NCBI GenBank assembly: GCA_025350345.1
Contig: JANXYA010000296.1
Span: forward strand, 1 to 8,311
Direction of reading: 5' to 3'
DNA: 8,311 nucleotides
From: Gammaproteobacteria bacterium
GTDB lineage: Bacteria > Pseudomonadota > Gammaproteobacteria > Steroidobacterales > Steroidobacteraceae
Shown here: piece after piece, positions 1 to 6,664 of the stretch
Numbering within the stretch: position 1 is the first letter of the stretch
Layout of the letters: each line of letters begins with the position of its first letter
Notes under the pieces: generated by a model
The model's input: the letters and a program-made list of their open reading frames with translations, nothing else
What the model was told of the DNA's origin: nothing
Databases searched by the model: none
Made by a program: the position numbers and the translations under genes

Positions 1-168
1 TACAACGAGTACAATTTCGTCGGCGCCTTTGCCACGGCCTCGCTGCTCGCCATGCTCGCGCTGCTTACGCTCGCACTCAAGACACTGCTGGAAGGGAGCC
101 ATCCGGAACTGCGCGGCGGGCGGACGGGCAAGGTCCGTGCGCCGGCGCCACGGCCGCCGCCGCGGTGA
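1..168 (+). CDS. cysW: Sulfate ABC transporter permease CysW, C-terminal fragment
   Basis: The frame is open from base 1 and stops at the TGA at 166-168, giving 55 C-terminal residues; the rest lies upstream of the window. It begins YNEYNFVGAFATASLLAML and continues as one hydrophobic segment (about residues 8-30) followed by a basic, proline-rich tail. The YNEYNF segment and the last membrane helix are characteristic of CysW, one of two inner-membrane permeases of the CysTWA sulfate/thiosulfate importer. The tail (about residues 32-55, rich in R, G, A and P) looks unconserved. Its stop overlaps the GTG start of the following histidine kinase by 4 bases, so it is very probably in the same transcript. 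The paralogous permease CysT is a less likely identity. Only the end of the protein is visible. Confidence 0.8.
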   Translation, partial: YNEYNFVGAFATASLLAMLALLTLALKTLLEGSHPELRGGRTGKVRAPAPRPPPR

Positions 169-2249
169 GCGTGCCGCCGGCAGCCTCACCCAAGTATCGG
201 CTCGCCACCTGGCTGAGCGCGGGGAGCCTGCTCATCGTCGTCGTGGCGCTCGCCGTCATGGCGGTGGCCACTTCCATGGTCGTGAGCCAGTTCGCGGCGC
301 GGCAGGCCCTGGCACGGAGCGAACTGGCCGCCAGTGCGGCGCGCGAATATTTCCGGCGCCTGGGCGAGAGCAACCTGATCGCCGCGCGCGCTCTGGCGGG
401 AAACCCGACGCTGATCCGTCTGCTCGAGAGTCCCGGATCCACGAACCTGGACCTGTTCCTGCGCAACTACTGCGAGTCCGTGCGCGCCACGACCTGCCTG
501 GTGCGCCGCGCCGAGACCATCATCGCCACCTCGGCGCCCGTTCCGGCCTGGTCAGAAATTGCCGCCGCCCGCGCCGAGCAGGGCGAGCGCTTTACACTTA
601 GTCCCCGCGGCGGGGGCCCCCCGCTCCTGGGTGCGCTGGTGCCCATCGCCACCCATCCGGATGTCGAGGTGCTGATGCTCCAGGCGCTCGCGGGCGCCGT
701 GCTCAGCGAGGCGGGCCGGCAGAGCGGCGCGGCGATCGAGGTGCAGAACCTCGCCAGCTACCGCGCACCTGACGCCGACCCGCTGACGCCGCTCCATGCC
801 GCCGCGCTCACCAATGGCGTGCACGCCGCCGCGCGCGTGCCCGCCCTGGACTGCTATGCCGCGAGCGTCGTCATGATCAATGCCGCGGGCGAGCCGGTGG
901 CGCTGCTCGACGCGCGATTGCCGGCGGCGGATTTCGACCGCACGGCCGCCGCCTACCGCCACATCGTCATACTGATCAGCGTGCTGGTCGCCGCGCTGGC
1001 CGGGCTCGCAGGACTGCTCTCCGGGCGCTGGCTCGCAGCCCCGGTTGTGCGCCTCGCCGAGATGGCGCGGCGCATCGGCCAGGGGGATTTCAGCCCGGCG
1101 GTACCACCCGTGGTGCCGCGCGAGCTGGATTCGCTGGCGCACGCCATGGACGAGATGCGCCAAAACCTCATTGAGCTCACGGCGCGCCTGCGCAGCCGCG
1201 AGGCGGAGGCGCAGGCCGTGCTGAGCGGGGTGGTCGAGGGCGTGTTCGTCACCGACGAGCAGCGCGTCATCGTATATGCCAACCCCCAGTTCATGCGCAG
1301 CGCTCCGGGAGCCTCGGGTGGTGCGGTCGGCAGGTTCTGCGGCGATGTGCTTCACCCTCACCTGGCCAGCGCGGCCCGGCCGTGCGAGCGCGACTGTCCG
1401 ATCATGGCCGCGCGCCAGGGCAGGGCCGCGCGCTCTGCCGAACAGCTGAAATTGGCGGACGGCATGGTCCGCTCAACCATTGTCGTGAGCGCACCGCCCG
1501 CGGACGGGCGCCAGGTCCAGTTGCTGCGCGATGAGACGGAACTGGAAGCCGTGCGCCGCGCGCGCGACAGCGTGCTCGGCAATATCTCGCATGAATTTCG
1601 CACGCCGCTCGCCGCGCAGCTCGCCGCCATCGAGATGCTGCGCGATGGCATCGACACCATCGATCCGGCCGGCCAGCGCTCCTTGCTGGCGAACGTCGAG
1701 CGCGGCGTGCTGCGCTTGATGCGGCTGATCGACAATCTGCTCGAGAGCGTACGGATCGAATCCGGGCAGCTCGAGCTCCGGCGCCAGGAAGTGTCCCTGG
1801 AGGCCACGGCCCGCGAGGCCACGGAATTGATGCGCCCGCTCCTGGGGCAATCCGAGCTCGATGTGGCCATGGATTTCGCCGCGCTGCGGGGCGTCACGGT
1901 GCCCGGCGATGCGCAGCGATTGCAGCAGGTGTACGTGAATCTCCTGTCCAACGCGGCCAAGTTTGCGCCCCGCGGCAGTACGATCCGCATCGGTGCGGCG
2001 CGCTCTGGAAGCACGGTCGAGACCTGGGTCGAGGACGCCGGCGTGGGGCTTCCGCCCGGGGATCCGGGCGCCATCTTCGAGCGCTTTCGGCGCGGTGATA
2101 ATGCCGAGCCGGACGCGCCCGGCCTCGGGCTGGGGCTGTGGATCGTGCGCTCGATCATCGAGCGGCATGCGGGCACCGTGCGCGTCGAACGTACGGCGGA
2201 TGCGCACACGCGCTTCGTGCTGAGCCTGCCGGCGGGAGCCCCGCCGTGA
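165..2249 (+). CDS. Membrane sensor histidine kinase with HAMP and cysteine-containing PAS-like domain
   Basis: A 694-residue sensor kinase. Visible order: first membrane helix (about 14-42), extracytoplasmic sensor region (about 43-263) with cysteines 103, 111 and 230, second membrane helix (about 266-288), HAMP linker (about 289-342), PAS-like domain (about 345-460), then the kinase core. The H-box is NISHEFRTPL with phospho-acceptor His476. The N-box is NLLSNAAKF (Asn592, Asn596), the G1 box DAGVG starts at Asp624, the F-box IFERF is at 637-641 and the G2 box GLGLGLW at 653-659, so all catalytic motifs are intact. The PAS-like part carries Cys392, Cys407 and Cys411. The GTG start at 165 overlaps the cysW stop as GTGA. 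I see no Shine-Dalgarno sequence close upstream, which suggests reinitiation after cysW translation. It is paired with the next gene. The signal is unknown; an oxyanion or the transport state is a guess from context. Kinase identity is certain, sensor role is not. Confidence 0.93.
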   Translation: MSVPPAASPKYRLATWLSAGSLLIVVVALAVMAVATSMVVSQFAARQALARSELAASAAREYFRRLGESNLIAARALAGNPTLIRLLESPGSTNLDLFLRNYCESVRATTCLVRRAETIIATSAPVPAWSEIAAARAEQGERFTLSPRGGGPPLLGALVPIATHPDVEVLMLQALAGAVLSEAGRQSGAAIEVQNLASYRAPDADPLTPLHAAALTNGVHAAARVPALDCYAASVVMINAAGEPVALLDARLPAADFDRTAAAYRHIVILISVLVAALAGLAGLLSGRWLAAPVVRLAEMARRIGQGDFSPAVPPVVPRELDSLAHAMDEMRQNLIELTARLRSREAEAQAVLSGVVEGVFVTDEQRVIVYANPQFMRSAPGASGGAVGRFCGDVLHPHLASAARPCERDCPIMAARQGRAARSAEQLKLADGMVRSTIVVSAPPADGRQVQLLRDETELEAVRRARDSVLGNISHEFRTPLAAQLAAIEMLRDGIDTIDPAGQRSLLANVERGVLRLMRLIDNLLESVRIESGQLELRRQEVSLEATAREATELMRPLLGQSELDVAMDFAALRGVTVPGDAQRLQQVYVNLLSNAAKFAPRGSTIRIGAARSGSTVETWVEDAGVGLPPGDPGAIFERFRRGDNAEPDAPGLGLGLWIVRSIIERHAGTVRVERTADAHTRFVLSLPAGAPP

Positions 2250-2914
2250 AGATCCTGCTGGTCGACGATGATCCGGACATGCTGGCGGTGACCAGTTTCG
2301 CGCTCCGCCAGGCGGGCATGCTGGTCGTGCCGGCCGTCTCCTACGACAGCGCGCTGGCCGTATTTCACGCCGAGCACCCGGATCTTGCAATACTCGACAT
2401 CAATATCCCGGGCGGCTCGGGCTTCGAGCTGTGCCAGGCGCTGCGGCGCGAATCGAAACTGCCCATCCTGATGCTCACGGTGCGCAATGAAGAAGCCGAC
2501 CTCGTGCGCGCCCTGGAACTGAGTGCCGATGATTACCTGGGCAAGCCCTACAGTCCCCGCACCCTGATCGCGCGCGTCAAGGCACTGCTCCGTCGCGCCG
2601 GCAACGCGATCGATGATCACAGCAGTGCCGGGCCGTTTCGCCTCGATGCGGCCGCGCTGGAGCTGCGCATCGGCGATGTGGTTCATCGGATTACGCCACT
2701 GGAGTCGCGATTGCTGCAGCTGCTGATCGCCAATGCCGGGCAGCCCGTCACGACGGAACGCCTGCTGAAACATGTGTGGGGACAGCGCGCCGGGGGCGAT
2801 CGGCAATTGCTCAAGCAGCTCGTGCACCGGCTGCGACAAAAGCTGGGTGAGATGCCACCGCCCGGAGCTGGCATCGAGACCGTGACGAACGTCGGGTACC
2901 GCCTGCGTCTTTGA
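2246..2914 (+). CDS. OmpR/PhoB-family response regulator
   Basis: A 222-residue two-domain regulator, cognate to the preceding kinase. The receiver domain (about 1-115) has the acidic pocket Asp7-Asp8-Asp9, phospho-acceptor Asp51 (LAILDINIPGGSG), Thr78, Tyr97 and the invariant Lys100 of the KPY motif. The C-terminal part (about 127-222) is a winged-helix DNA-binding domain, with the typical ending TVTNVGYRLRL and a LLKHVWG segment. The frame is open further upstream, to an ATG at 2138. The GTG at 2246 is preferred because the protein then begins MKILLVDDDPD as the family does, the start forms a GTGA overlap with the kinase stop, and GGGAG at 2234-2238 is a well-placed ribosome binding site. 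It presumably acts as a transcription factor. Targets are unknown, though autoregulation of the transporter unit is plausible. Confidence 0.94.
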   Translation: MKILLVDDDPDMLAVTSFALRQAGMLVVPAVSYDSALAVFHAEHPDLAILDINIPGGSGFELCQALRRESKLPILMLTVRNEEADLVRALELSADDYLGKPYSPRTLIARVKALLRRAGNAIDDHSSAGPFRLDAAALELRIGDVVHRITPLESRLLQLLIANAGQPVTTERLLKHVWGQRAGGDRQLLKQLVHRLRQKLGEMPPPGAGIETVTNVGYRLRL

Positions 2915-2918
2915 GAGA

Positions 2919-2972
2919 AGCGGGCCACCGTAAGGCAATCCAAATACGACTGGAACTCAGCGGCGGCCCGCT
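2919..2972. repeat. 8-bp inverted repeat between convergent genes, possible weak terminator
   Basis: AGCGGGCC at 2919-2926 is matched by its perfect reverse complement GGCCCGCT at 2965-2972, separated by 38 nt. It lies in the convergent gap between the response regulator (stop at 2914) and the cupin gene (stop at 2957) and runs into the end of the cupin frame. The loop is long and neither side has a T-tract, so it is not a standard intrinsic terminator. The position fits a shared transcription end, but chance pairing in GC-rich DNA is also possible. Confidence 0.25.
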
Positions 2973-3509
2973 CCGATCCTCGGACGTACGTGCGGCGAGC
3001 GTGCGATTCCTACTTGGTCGAGACCGAGTGCGGCCGCACAGGGCGGGGCCGGCTGATCGATCCTGTTCGCCTGCCCTTGCGCCACGATGAACGTCGCTAC
3101 AAACTGCGTGGCCGAAGTTCCCAGGACGCGGAAGTAGTGAAGCTGACTGCCTTCCATCCAGCTATCGCCAGCGTTGTATACCGTTAGCTTGCAATTCCCG
3201 TCGTACCACTCAATCGACCCTTTGGTGAGCGTGACAATGACCATGCCGGGATGGGTATGCCATCCGTTCTGCCCACCCGCGGTGTAATCCACCATAGTAG
3301 TCGTGATGGTCGACGGTCCCTCGGTCTGCAGGGACACTCTAGAACCTATCGCCACTGGTCATAGCGGACCCATGCACTTCGATCGAGTCCGGGTCAGTGC
3401 CAACCCCTAGCACGCCTGCGGCCAGGTCAATTTGCGGCGTCGCGAACGCGAGCCCGGCCATTGCAGTCACAACAGCAGCCGCGACAAGCAATTTCACCTT
3501 GGTATTCAT
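2957..3509 (-). pseudogene. Secreted small cupin-domain protein, split by an apparent one-base frameshift
   Basis: Read on the - strand, an ATG at 3509-3507 opens a 56-codon frame beginning MNTKVKLLVAAAVVTAMAG, a clear Sec signal peptide with likely cleavage near AFA (residues 21-23). That frame ends at a TAG at 3341-3339. The cupin domain continues in the next frame, down to the TGA at 2959-2957. It contains the metal-binding motif GWHTHPG, a later histidine in QLHYFRV and the ending RIDQPAPPC. The two frames overlap only between about 3361 and 3339, and dropping one base just before that TAG restores a continuous protein reading GDRFRVSLQTEG across the join. A stand-alone start exists for the second part (GTG at 3355), but it would lack the export signal. 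Intact, it would be a periplasmic single-domain cupin of about 180 residues, function unknown. It may be a pseudogene or an assembly error. GC content is lower than in the neighbours. Confidence 0.68.
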
Positions 3510-3540
3510 GGAAGCTGCTTCTGATCATGGTTAGTGTAGT

Positions 3541-3563
3541 TGCGCGTTCCACATTGACGCGCA
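3541..3563. promoter_or_regulatory. 7-bp inverted repeat upstream of the cupin gene, candidate operator
   Basis: TGCGCGT at 3541-3547 and ACGCGCA at 3557-3563 are perfect reverse complements separated by 9 nt, the geometry of a dimeric regulator site. It sits 32-54 nt upstream of the cupin ATG (3509). On the - strand it abuts a weak -10-like hexamer, TACACT (3538-3533), so a bound protein would block or assist RNA polymerase there. No convincing -35 is visible. The repeat could be chance, but it stands out in an otherwise less GC-rich stretch. The rest of 3510-3727 shows no gene and no convincing terminator. Confidence 0.3.
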
Positions 3564-3727
3564 CTGCCCTTCATGCCGAATTCTCATTTCTTTTTGTTGC
3601 GTCTTTGTGTCGGGCTTTTACGCCCATATTTATCGCGTTTCAAGACCGATGGCCTTGCTCCCCACTGGCTGACCGAGGCTGAAGCGCCGCATTTTCACGC
3701 GGATCGGCCAGGACCCGTCCACTGGCG

Positions 3728-4711
3728 CTATGGACGCAATACCGCCGCGCCGCTGAGGCGCCCCGCACGCAGATCGCTTAAGGCCTGGTTGGCGTCCGCC
3801 AGCGCGTAGCGCACGGTCGAGACGCGGATGTCCGTCTGCGCAGCGATTGCGAGAAACTCGCGCGCGTCCCGCCGCGTCAGATTCGCCACCGAACGCAGGG
3901 TCCGCTCGCCCCAGAGGACACGATAGGGAAAAGAGGGAATGTCGCTCATGTGGATGCCGGCGCAGACCACGCTGCCTCCGGGGCGCACGGCCTGCAGGGC
4001 CAGCGGCACCAGGGCGCCCACCGGCGCGAAGATGATCGCGGCATCCAGAGTCTGCGGAGACGGTTGATCGGAACCGCCTGCCCATACGGCGCCCAGCGAC
4101 AAGGCGAAGGCCGTGGCGGCGGCATCGCCCGGACGCGCGAAGGCGTAGCAATCCTGTCCGCGCGCACGCGCGAGCTGCGCGACGATGTGCGCCGCAGCGC
4201 CAAATCCATACAGGCCCAGGCGCGGCGCGCCTCCGGCGGCCTTGAGGGCGCGCCAGCCGATTAGCCCCGCGCACAGAAGTGGAGCCGCCTGCTCATCACC
4301 ATACCGATCGGGCAATCGGAGCGCGAAGCGCGCGTCGGCCACGACCTCGGTGGCAAAGCCGCCATCGACGTGCAGGCCCGTGAATTTCGCCCGCGCGCAG
4401 AGGTTCTCCTCGCCCCGGCGGCAGTACTCGCACTCCCCGCAGCTCCAGGCCAGCCAGGGTACGCCGGCTCGATCCCCGAGCTGCCACCCGCTCACACCGG
4501 CGCCGAGCGCGAGCACCCGTCCGACGATCTCATGGCCCGGCACCCGCGGGAGCGAGGCGCCCGGCAACTCGCCATCGACGAGGTGCAGATCCGTGCGACA
4601 CACGGCGCAGGCCAGCACCTGAAGATGCAGCTGGCCCGCAGCCGGCGTCAGGCTCGCTCGTTCCAGCCAACGGAGCGGCTCCCCGGCACGCTCCAGCACG
4701 CAGGCGCGCAC
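3728..4711 (-). CDS. Zinc-dependent medium-chain alcohol dehydrogenase
   Basis: A 327-residue member of the zinc-containing alcohol dehydrogenase family, expected to oxidise an alcohol (or reduce an aldehyde) with NAD(P) in the cytoplasm. The GroES-like catalytic domain shows the catalytic-zinc ligand Cys38 in CRTDLH, the GHE motif (His60, Glu61) and Cys147 in PLLCAG as the third ligand. The structural-zinc cluster is Cys91, Cys94, Cys97 and Cys105. The Rossmann fold follows with GLYGFGAAAH at 166-175. All metal ligands are present, so it should be active; the substrate cannot be read from sequence. It starts at a GTG (4711-4709) only 10 nt after the stop of the PLP enzyme. GAGG overlapping that stop serves as ribosome binding site, so the two genes are one operon. 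Length is near the normal 330-350 residues. It resembles the annotation class 'zinc-dependent alcohol dehydrogenase family protein' (AdhP/YogA-like). Confidence 0.92.
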   Translation of the reverse strand: MRACVLERAGEPLRWLERASLTPAAGQLHLQVLACAVCRTDLHLVDGELPGASLPRVPGHEIVGRVLALGAGVSGWQLGDRAGVPWLAWSCGECEYCRRGEENLCARAKFTGLHVDGGFATEVVADARFALRLPDRYGDEQAAPLLCAGLIGWRALKAAGGAPRLGLYGFGAAAHIVAQLARARGQDCYAFARPGDAAATAFALSLGAVWAGGSDQPSPQTLDAAIIFAPVGALVPLALQAVRPGGSVVCAGIHMSDIPSFPYRVLWGERTLRSVANLTRRDAREFLAIAAQTDIRVSTVRYALADANQALSDLRAGRLSGAAVLRP

Positions 4712-4721
4712 GCGCAGCGCC

Positions 4722-6566
4722 TCAGGCCTTCGCCCGCCAGAAGCTCAGGCGCCAATCGACCCAGCGGGCGTGCACGTCCAGATAGACTTCACGATAGATC
4801 TTCGCGACCTGCTCTTCGGTGGGGAATCCCGCCGCCAGTGCCGGCAGCTCCCTGCCAGCCGCCAGCGCCGCCGCGCGGCGCAGATGCTCGAGCAGGAAGC
4901 GCGGATCCTCATCTCCGACGCTGATGCGCACCGTGCTGGGCGCGATGCCCGCCTGATGCAGTGCATCGTCTGACATCTCCGAATGACTGGTGAGCGCTGG
5001 ACAGAGGACCACCGTGTTCACCTGGCCGAGACTCACCTGCAGCCCGAAGGCGGGCTCGAGGCTGTCGAACAGCCGCTTCATCATCGGGCGCGATACGGCA
5101 CCGGCCTGCCGCTCGAAATCGATCGTAAACAGGGGCGCGGGCAGTCCCAGCGTCATCAGCTGCGCGCACAGCGCCGCATTGCGATGACCGGGGAGTCCCG
5201 CGCAGTGCACGTTGATCTGCGGGTGGAGCGCGAGCGAGCGGGCCAGGACGATGGTGTTGATGCACTTGGTCAGCAGCCGGAGCTCCACCGTGCGCATGCC
5301 GCTTAAGACTTCGAAGGCCTTGTCGGAATCGAGGAACGCGCCCTTCACGTAGTACACGTTCCAGAACATGGTCTCATCCCAGCGGCACTCGCGCTCGCGC
5401 CCGTCGTGGCCACGGGCCCGCACGGTCTCGCCCTTGGGCAGGAACATGCGCTCCCCGCGCGCGATCACCACCCCGGCGGTGGTATTGCCCGAGCCGCACA
5501 GATCCTTCGTGTAGGAGTGGATCACGAAATCGGGGCGCTCGGACGGATCGGCGCGGCGGAGCGTGGGCTGCAGGAAGGGCGTGCCGATCGTGGCATCGCA
5601 GATCACCGTCAGTCCGCGCGCGTGCGCGAGGCGGCAGATCCCCGGCACATCGAGCACCAGCCCGTGTGGATTGCAGGGGGATTCGAGGTAGATGAAGATC
5701 TGGCGGCCCGCAGCCAGGCGATCGGCGTGGCGCGCGGTCACCGCCTCGAGCTGCGCGCCGAACTCGGCCACCGTCTCGCCGTCAAACCACTCGAGTGCCA
5801 CATCGAGATTGGCCTTCTTGCCATACCAGTCGTGCAGCAACTGGTAGGTGCCGCCATAGACGTTGCGGCTCGACAGCACGATATCGCGTGCACCGAGCAG
5901 ATGCGCCAGCGTGGTATCGATCGCCGCCATGCCGGAATTGAAGTTCCAGGCGAAGTAGGCGCCGGCCTCGGGGCCCGCCTCCAGGTGCACGATGTGATTG
6001 GCCAGGCAGATCGAGGTCGGATTGAGCAGGCGCGAATAGATCTCGTGCAGCAGCTCGCGGCCCTTGAAGGCATCCTCGATCCACTCCGTGCAGGCGTAGA
6101 CGTAGGTGGCCGTGCGCGTGATCACGGGCGTCGCGCTGAAGAGTGCCGTCACGTTGTCGAACAGCGGATTGGGGCCCTTGGCACCGGCCGTGCTCATGTC
6201 ATCGATCAGAGCCTGGTAGGTGGAGCGCAGCGGGTTCTGCAGCGTGTCGAGCACCTTGGCGAGCTGGAAGCAGGCAAAGCGCTTCGCGTTGTACCAGGCG
6301 ATGCGATCCTGCCGCTCGAGGCTCCCCAGCGTGCGGACGGTGAGCTCCCACAACTCGTGTGCGGCGCAATTGGCCGCGCCGAGCTGCTGTACCAGCTTGC
6401 CGAGTGCACGCCCGCCCTCGGAGTCGGGATCGACGCCAAAATGCCGCAGCTGCTCGTCCACCAGCCCGGGCAGCGTCGTGGCGGCGCTGCTGTGCCGCAG
6501 GGGGCTCAGCTGCAGCGCATGCTTGAATTCCTCTTTGCTGTCCATGCCGGGCGCCAAAGTACTCAT
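4722..6566 (-). CDS. Cys/Met metabolism PLP-dependent enzyme with long N-terminal extension
   Basis: A 614-residue PLP enzyme of the methionine gamma-lyase/cystathionine gamma-synthase fold. Family landmarks in order: YSRLLNPTS (Tyr177, Arg179, phosphate and active-site contacts), VYGGTY (Tyr237, ring stacking), Asp324 in CDATIGTP, the Schiff-base Lys354 in HSYTKDLCGSG, and STVRISVGDEDP (Arg547, substrate carboxylate). The fold starts only near residue 138. The preceding segment, probably mostly helical, is unrecognised, and there is an apparent insert of about 20 residues around 375-415, so it is far longer than the usual 390-430. The position matching the gamma-lyase cysteine (YGCT) is glycine here, so lyase versus synthase/sulfhydrylase cannot be decided. 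The frame is open upstream to 6680, but the ATG at 6566 is preferred because the longer form would overlap the divergent bkdA1 start; an ATG at 6545 is an alternative. No strong ribosome binding site is visible. It is the first gene of the operon with the dehydrogenase. Confidence 0.85.
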   Translation of the reverse strand: MSTLAPGMDSKEEFKHALQLSPLRHSSAATTLPGLVDEQLRHFGVDPDSEGGRALGKLVQQLGAANCAAHELWELTVRTLGSLERQDRIAWYNAKRFACFQLAKVLDTLQNPLRSTYQALIDDMSTAGAKGPNPLFDNVTALFSATPVITRTATYVYACTEWIEDAFKGRELLHEIYSRLLNPTSICLANHIVHLEAGPEAGAYFAWNFNSGMAAIDTTLAHLLGARDIVLSSRNVYGGTYQLLHDWYGKKANLDVALEWFDGETVAEFGAQLEAVTARHADRLAAGRQIFIYLESPCNPHGLVLDVPGICRLAHARGLTVICDATIGTPFLQPTLRRADPSERPDFVIHSYTKDLCGSGNTTAGVVIARGERMFLPKGETVRARGHDGRERECRWDETMFWNVYYVKGAFLDSDKAFEVLSGMRTVELRLLTKCINTIVLARSLALHPQINVHCAGLPGHRNAALCAQLMTLGLPAPLFTIDFERQAGAVSRPMMKRLFDSLEPAFGLQVSLGQVNTVVLCPALTSHSEMSDDALHQAGIAPSTVRISVGDEDPRFLLEHLRRAAALAAGRELPALAAGFPTEEQVAKIYREVYLDVHARWVDWRLSFWRAKA

Positions 6567-6664
6567 TCGCTGTGGTGACGGCAACTGAATTGAATTGAGG
6601 GCGGCCCGCTGGCGGCGGTATGCTGCACAATAGAAGAAGGCCCCCGACAGGTCCTGGGAATCCC
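6567..6664. promoter_or_regulatory. Divergent intergenic region between the PLP-enzyme operon and bkd operon
   Basis: This 98-bp gap must hold the promoters of both transcription units if the chosen starts are right. It contains an AT-rich near-palindrome, AATTGAATT at 6588-6596 (symmetric except for its centre base), in otherwise GC-rich DNA. The sequence overlaps the first bases of the predicted bkd -35. No convincing sigma70 promoter could be picked for the - strand gene. Confidence 0.5.
6595..6624 (+). promoter_or_regulatory. Predicted sigma70-type promoter of the bkd operon
   Basis: TTGAGG at 6595-6600 (4 of 6 to the -35 consensus) and TATGCT at 6619-6624 (4 of 6 to the -10) are separated by 18 nt. 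Transcription would start near 6631, leaving a leader of about 34 nt before the bkdA1 ATG. The in-frame ATG at 6620 falls inside the -10, which argues against it as a translation start. Confidence 0.4.

Noticed and set aside
2138..2245. N-terminal 36-codon extension of the response regulator
   Set aside because: The extension lies inside the kinase G2-box region and does not resemble a receiver domain. The GTG at 2246 gives the canonical start with a good ribosome binding site.
1358..2938. Long - strand open frame (526 codons) opposite the kinase and regulator genes
   Set aside because: It mirrors the codon periodicity of GC-rich sense genes with unambiguous kinase and receiver motifs. Its translation has no recognisable domain.
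3612..3625. GGGC-N6-GCCC hairpin downstream of the dehydrogenase gene, considered as terminator
   Set aside because: The stem is only 4 bp and no T-tract follows in the direction of transcription.
3461..3682. + strand 73-codon frame in the less GC-rich region
   Set aside because: It overlaps the cupin signal peptide on the opposite strand, has no ribosome binding site I can see and no recognisable family. The - strand signal peptide reading is much better supported.
5406..6578. + strand open frame of 390 codons opposite the PLP enzyme
   Set aside because: Antisense shadow. The - strand carries a full set of PLP-family active-site motifs, and the + strand product is low-complexity and unrecognised.
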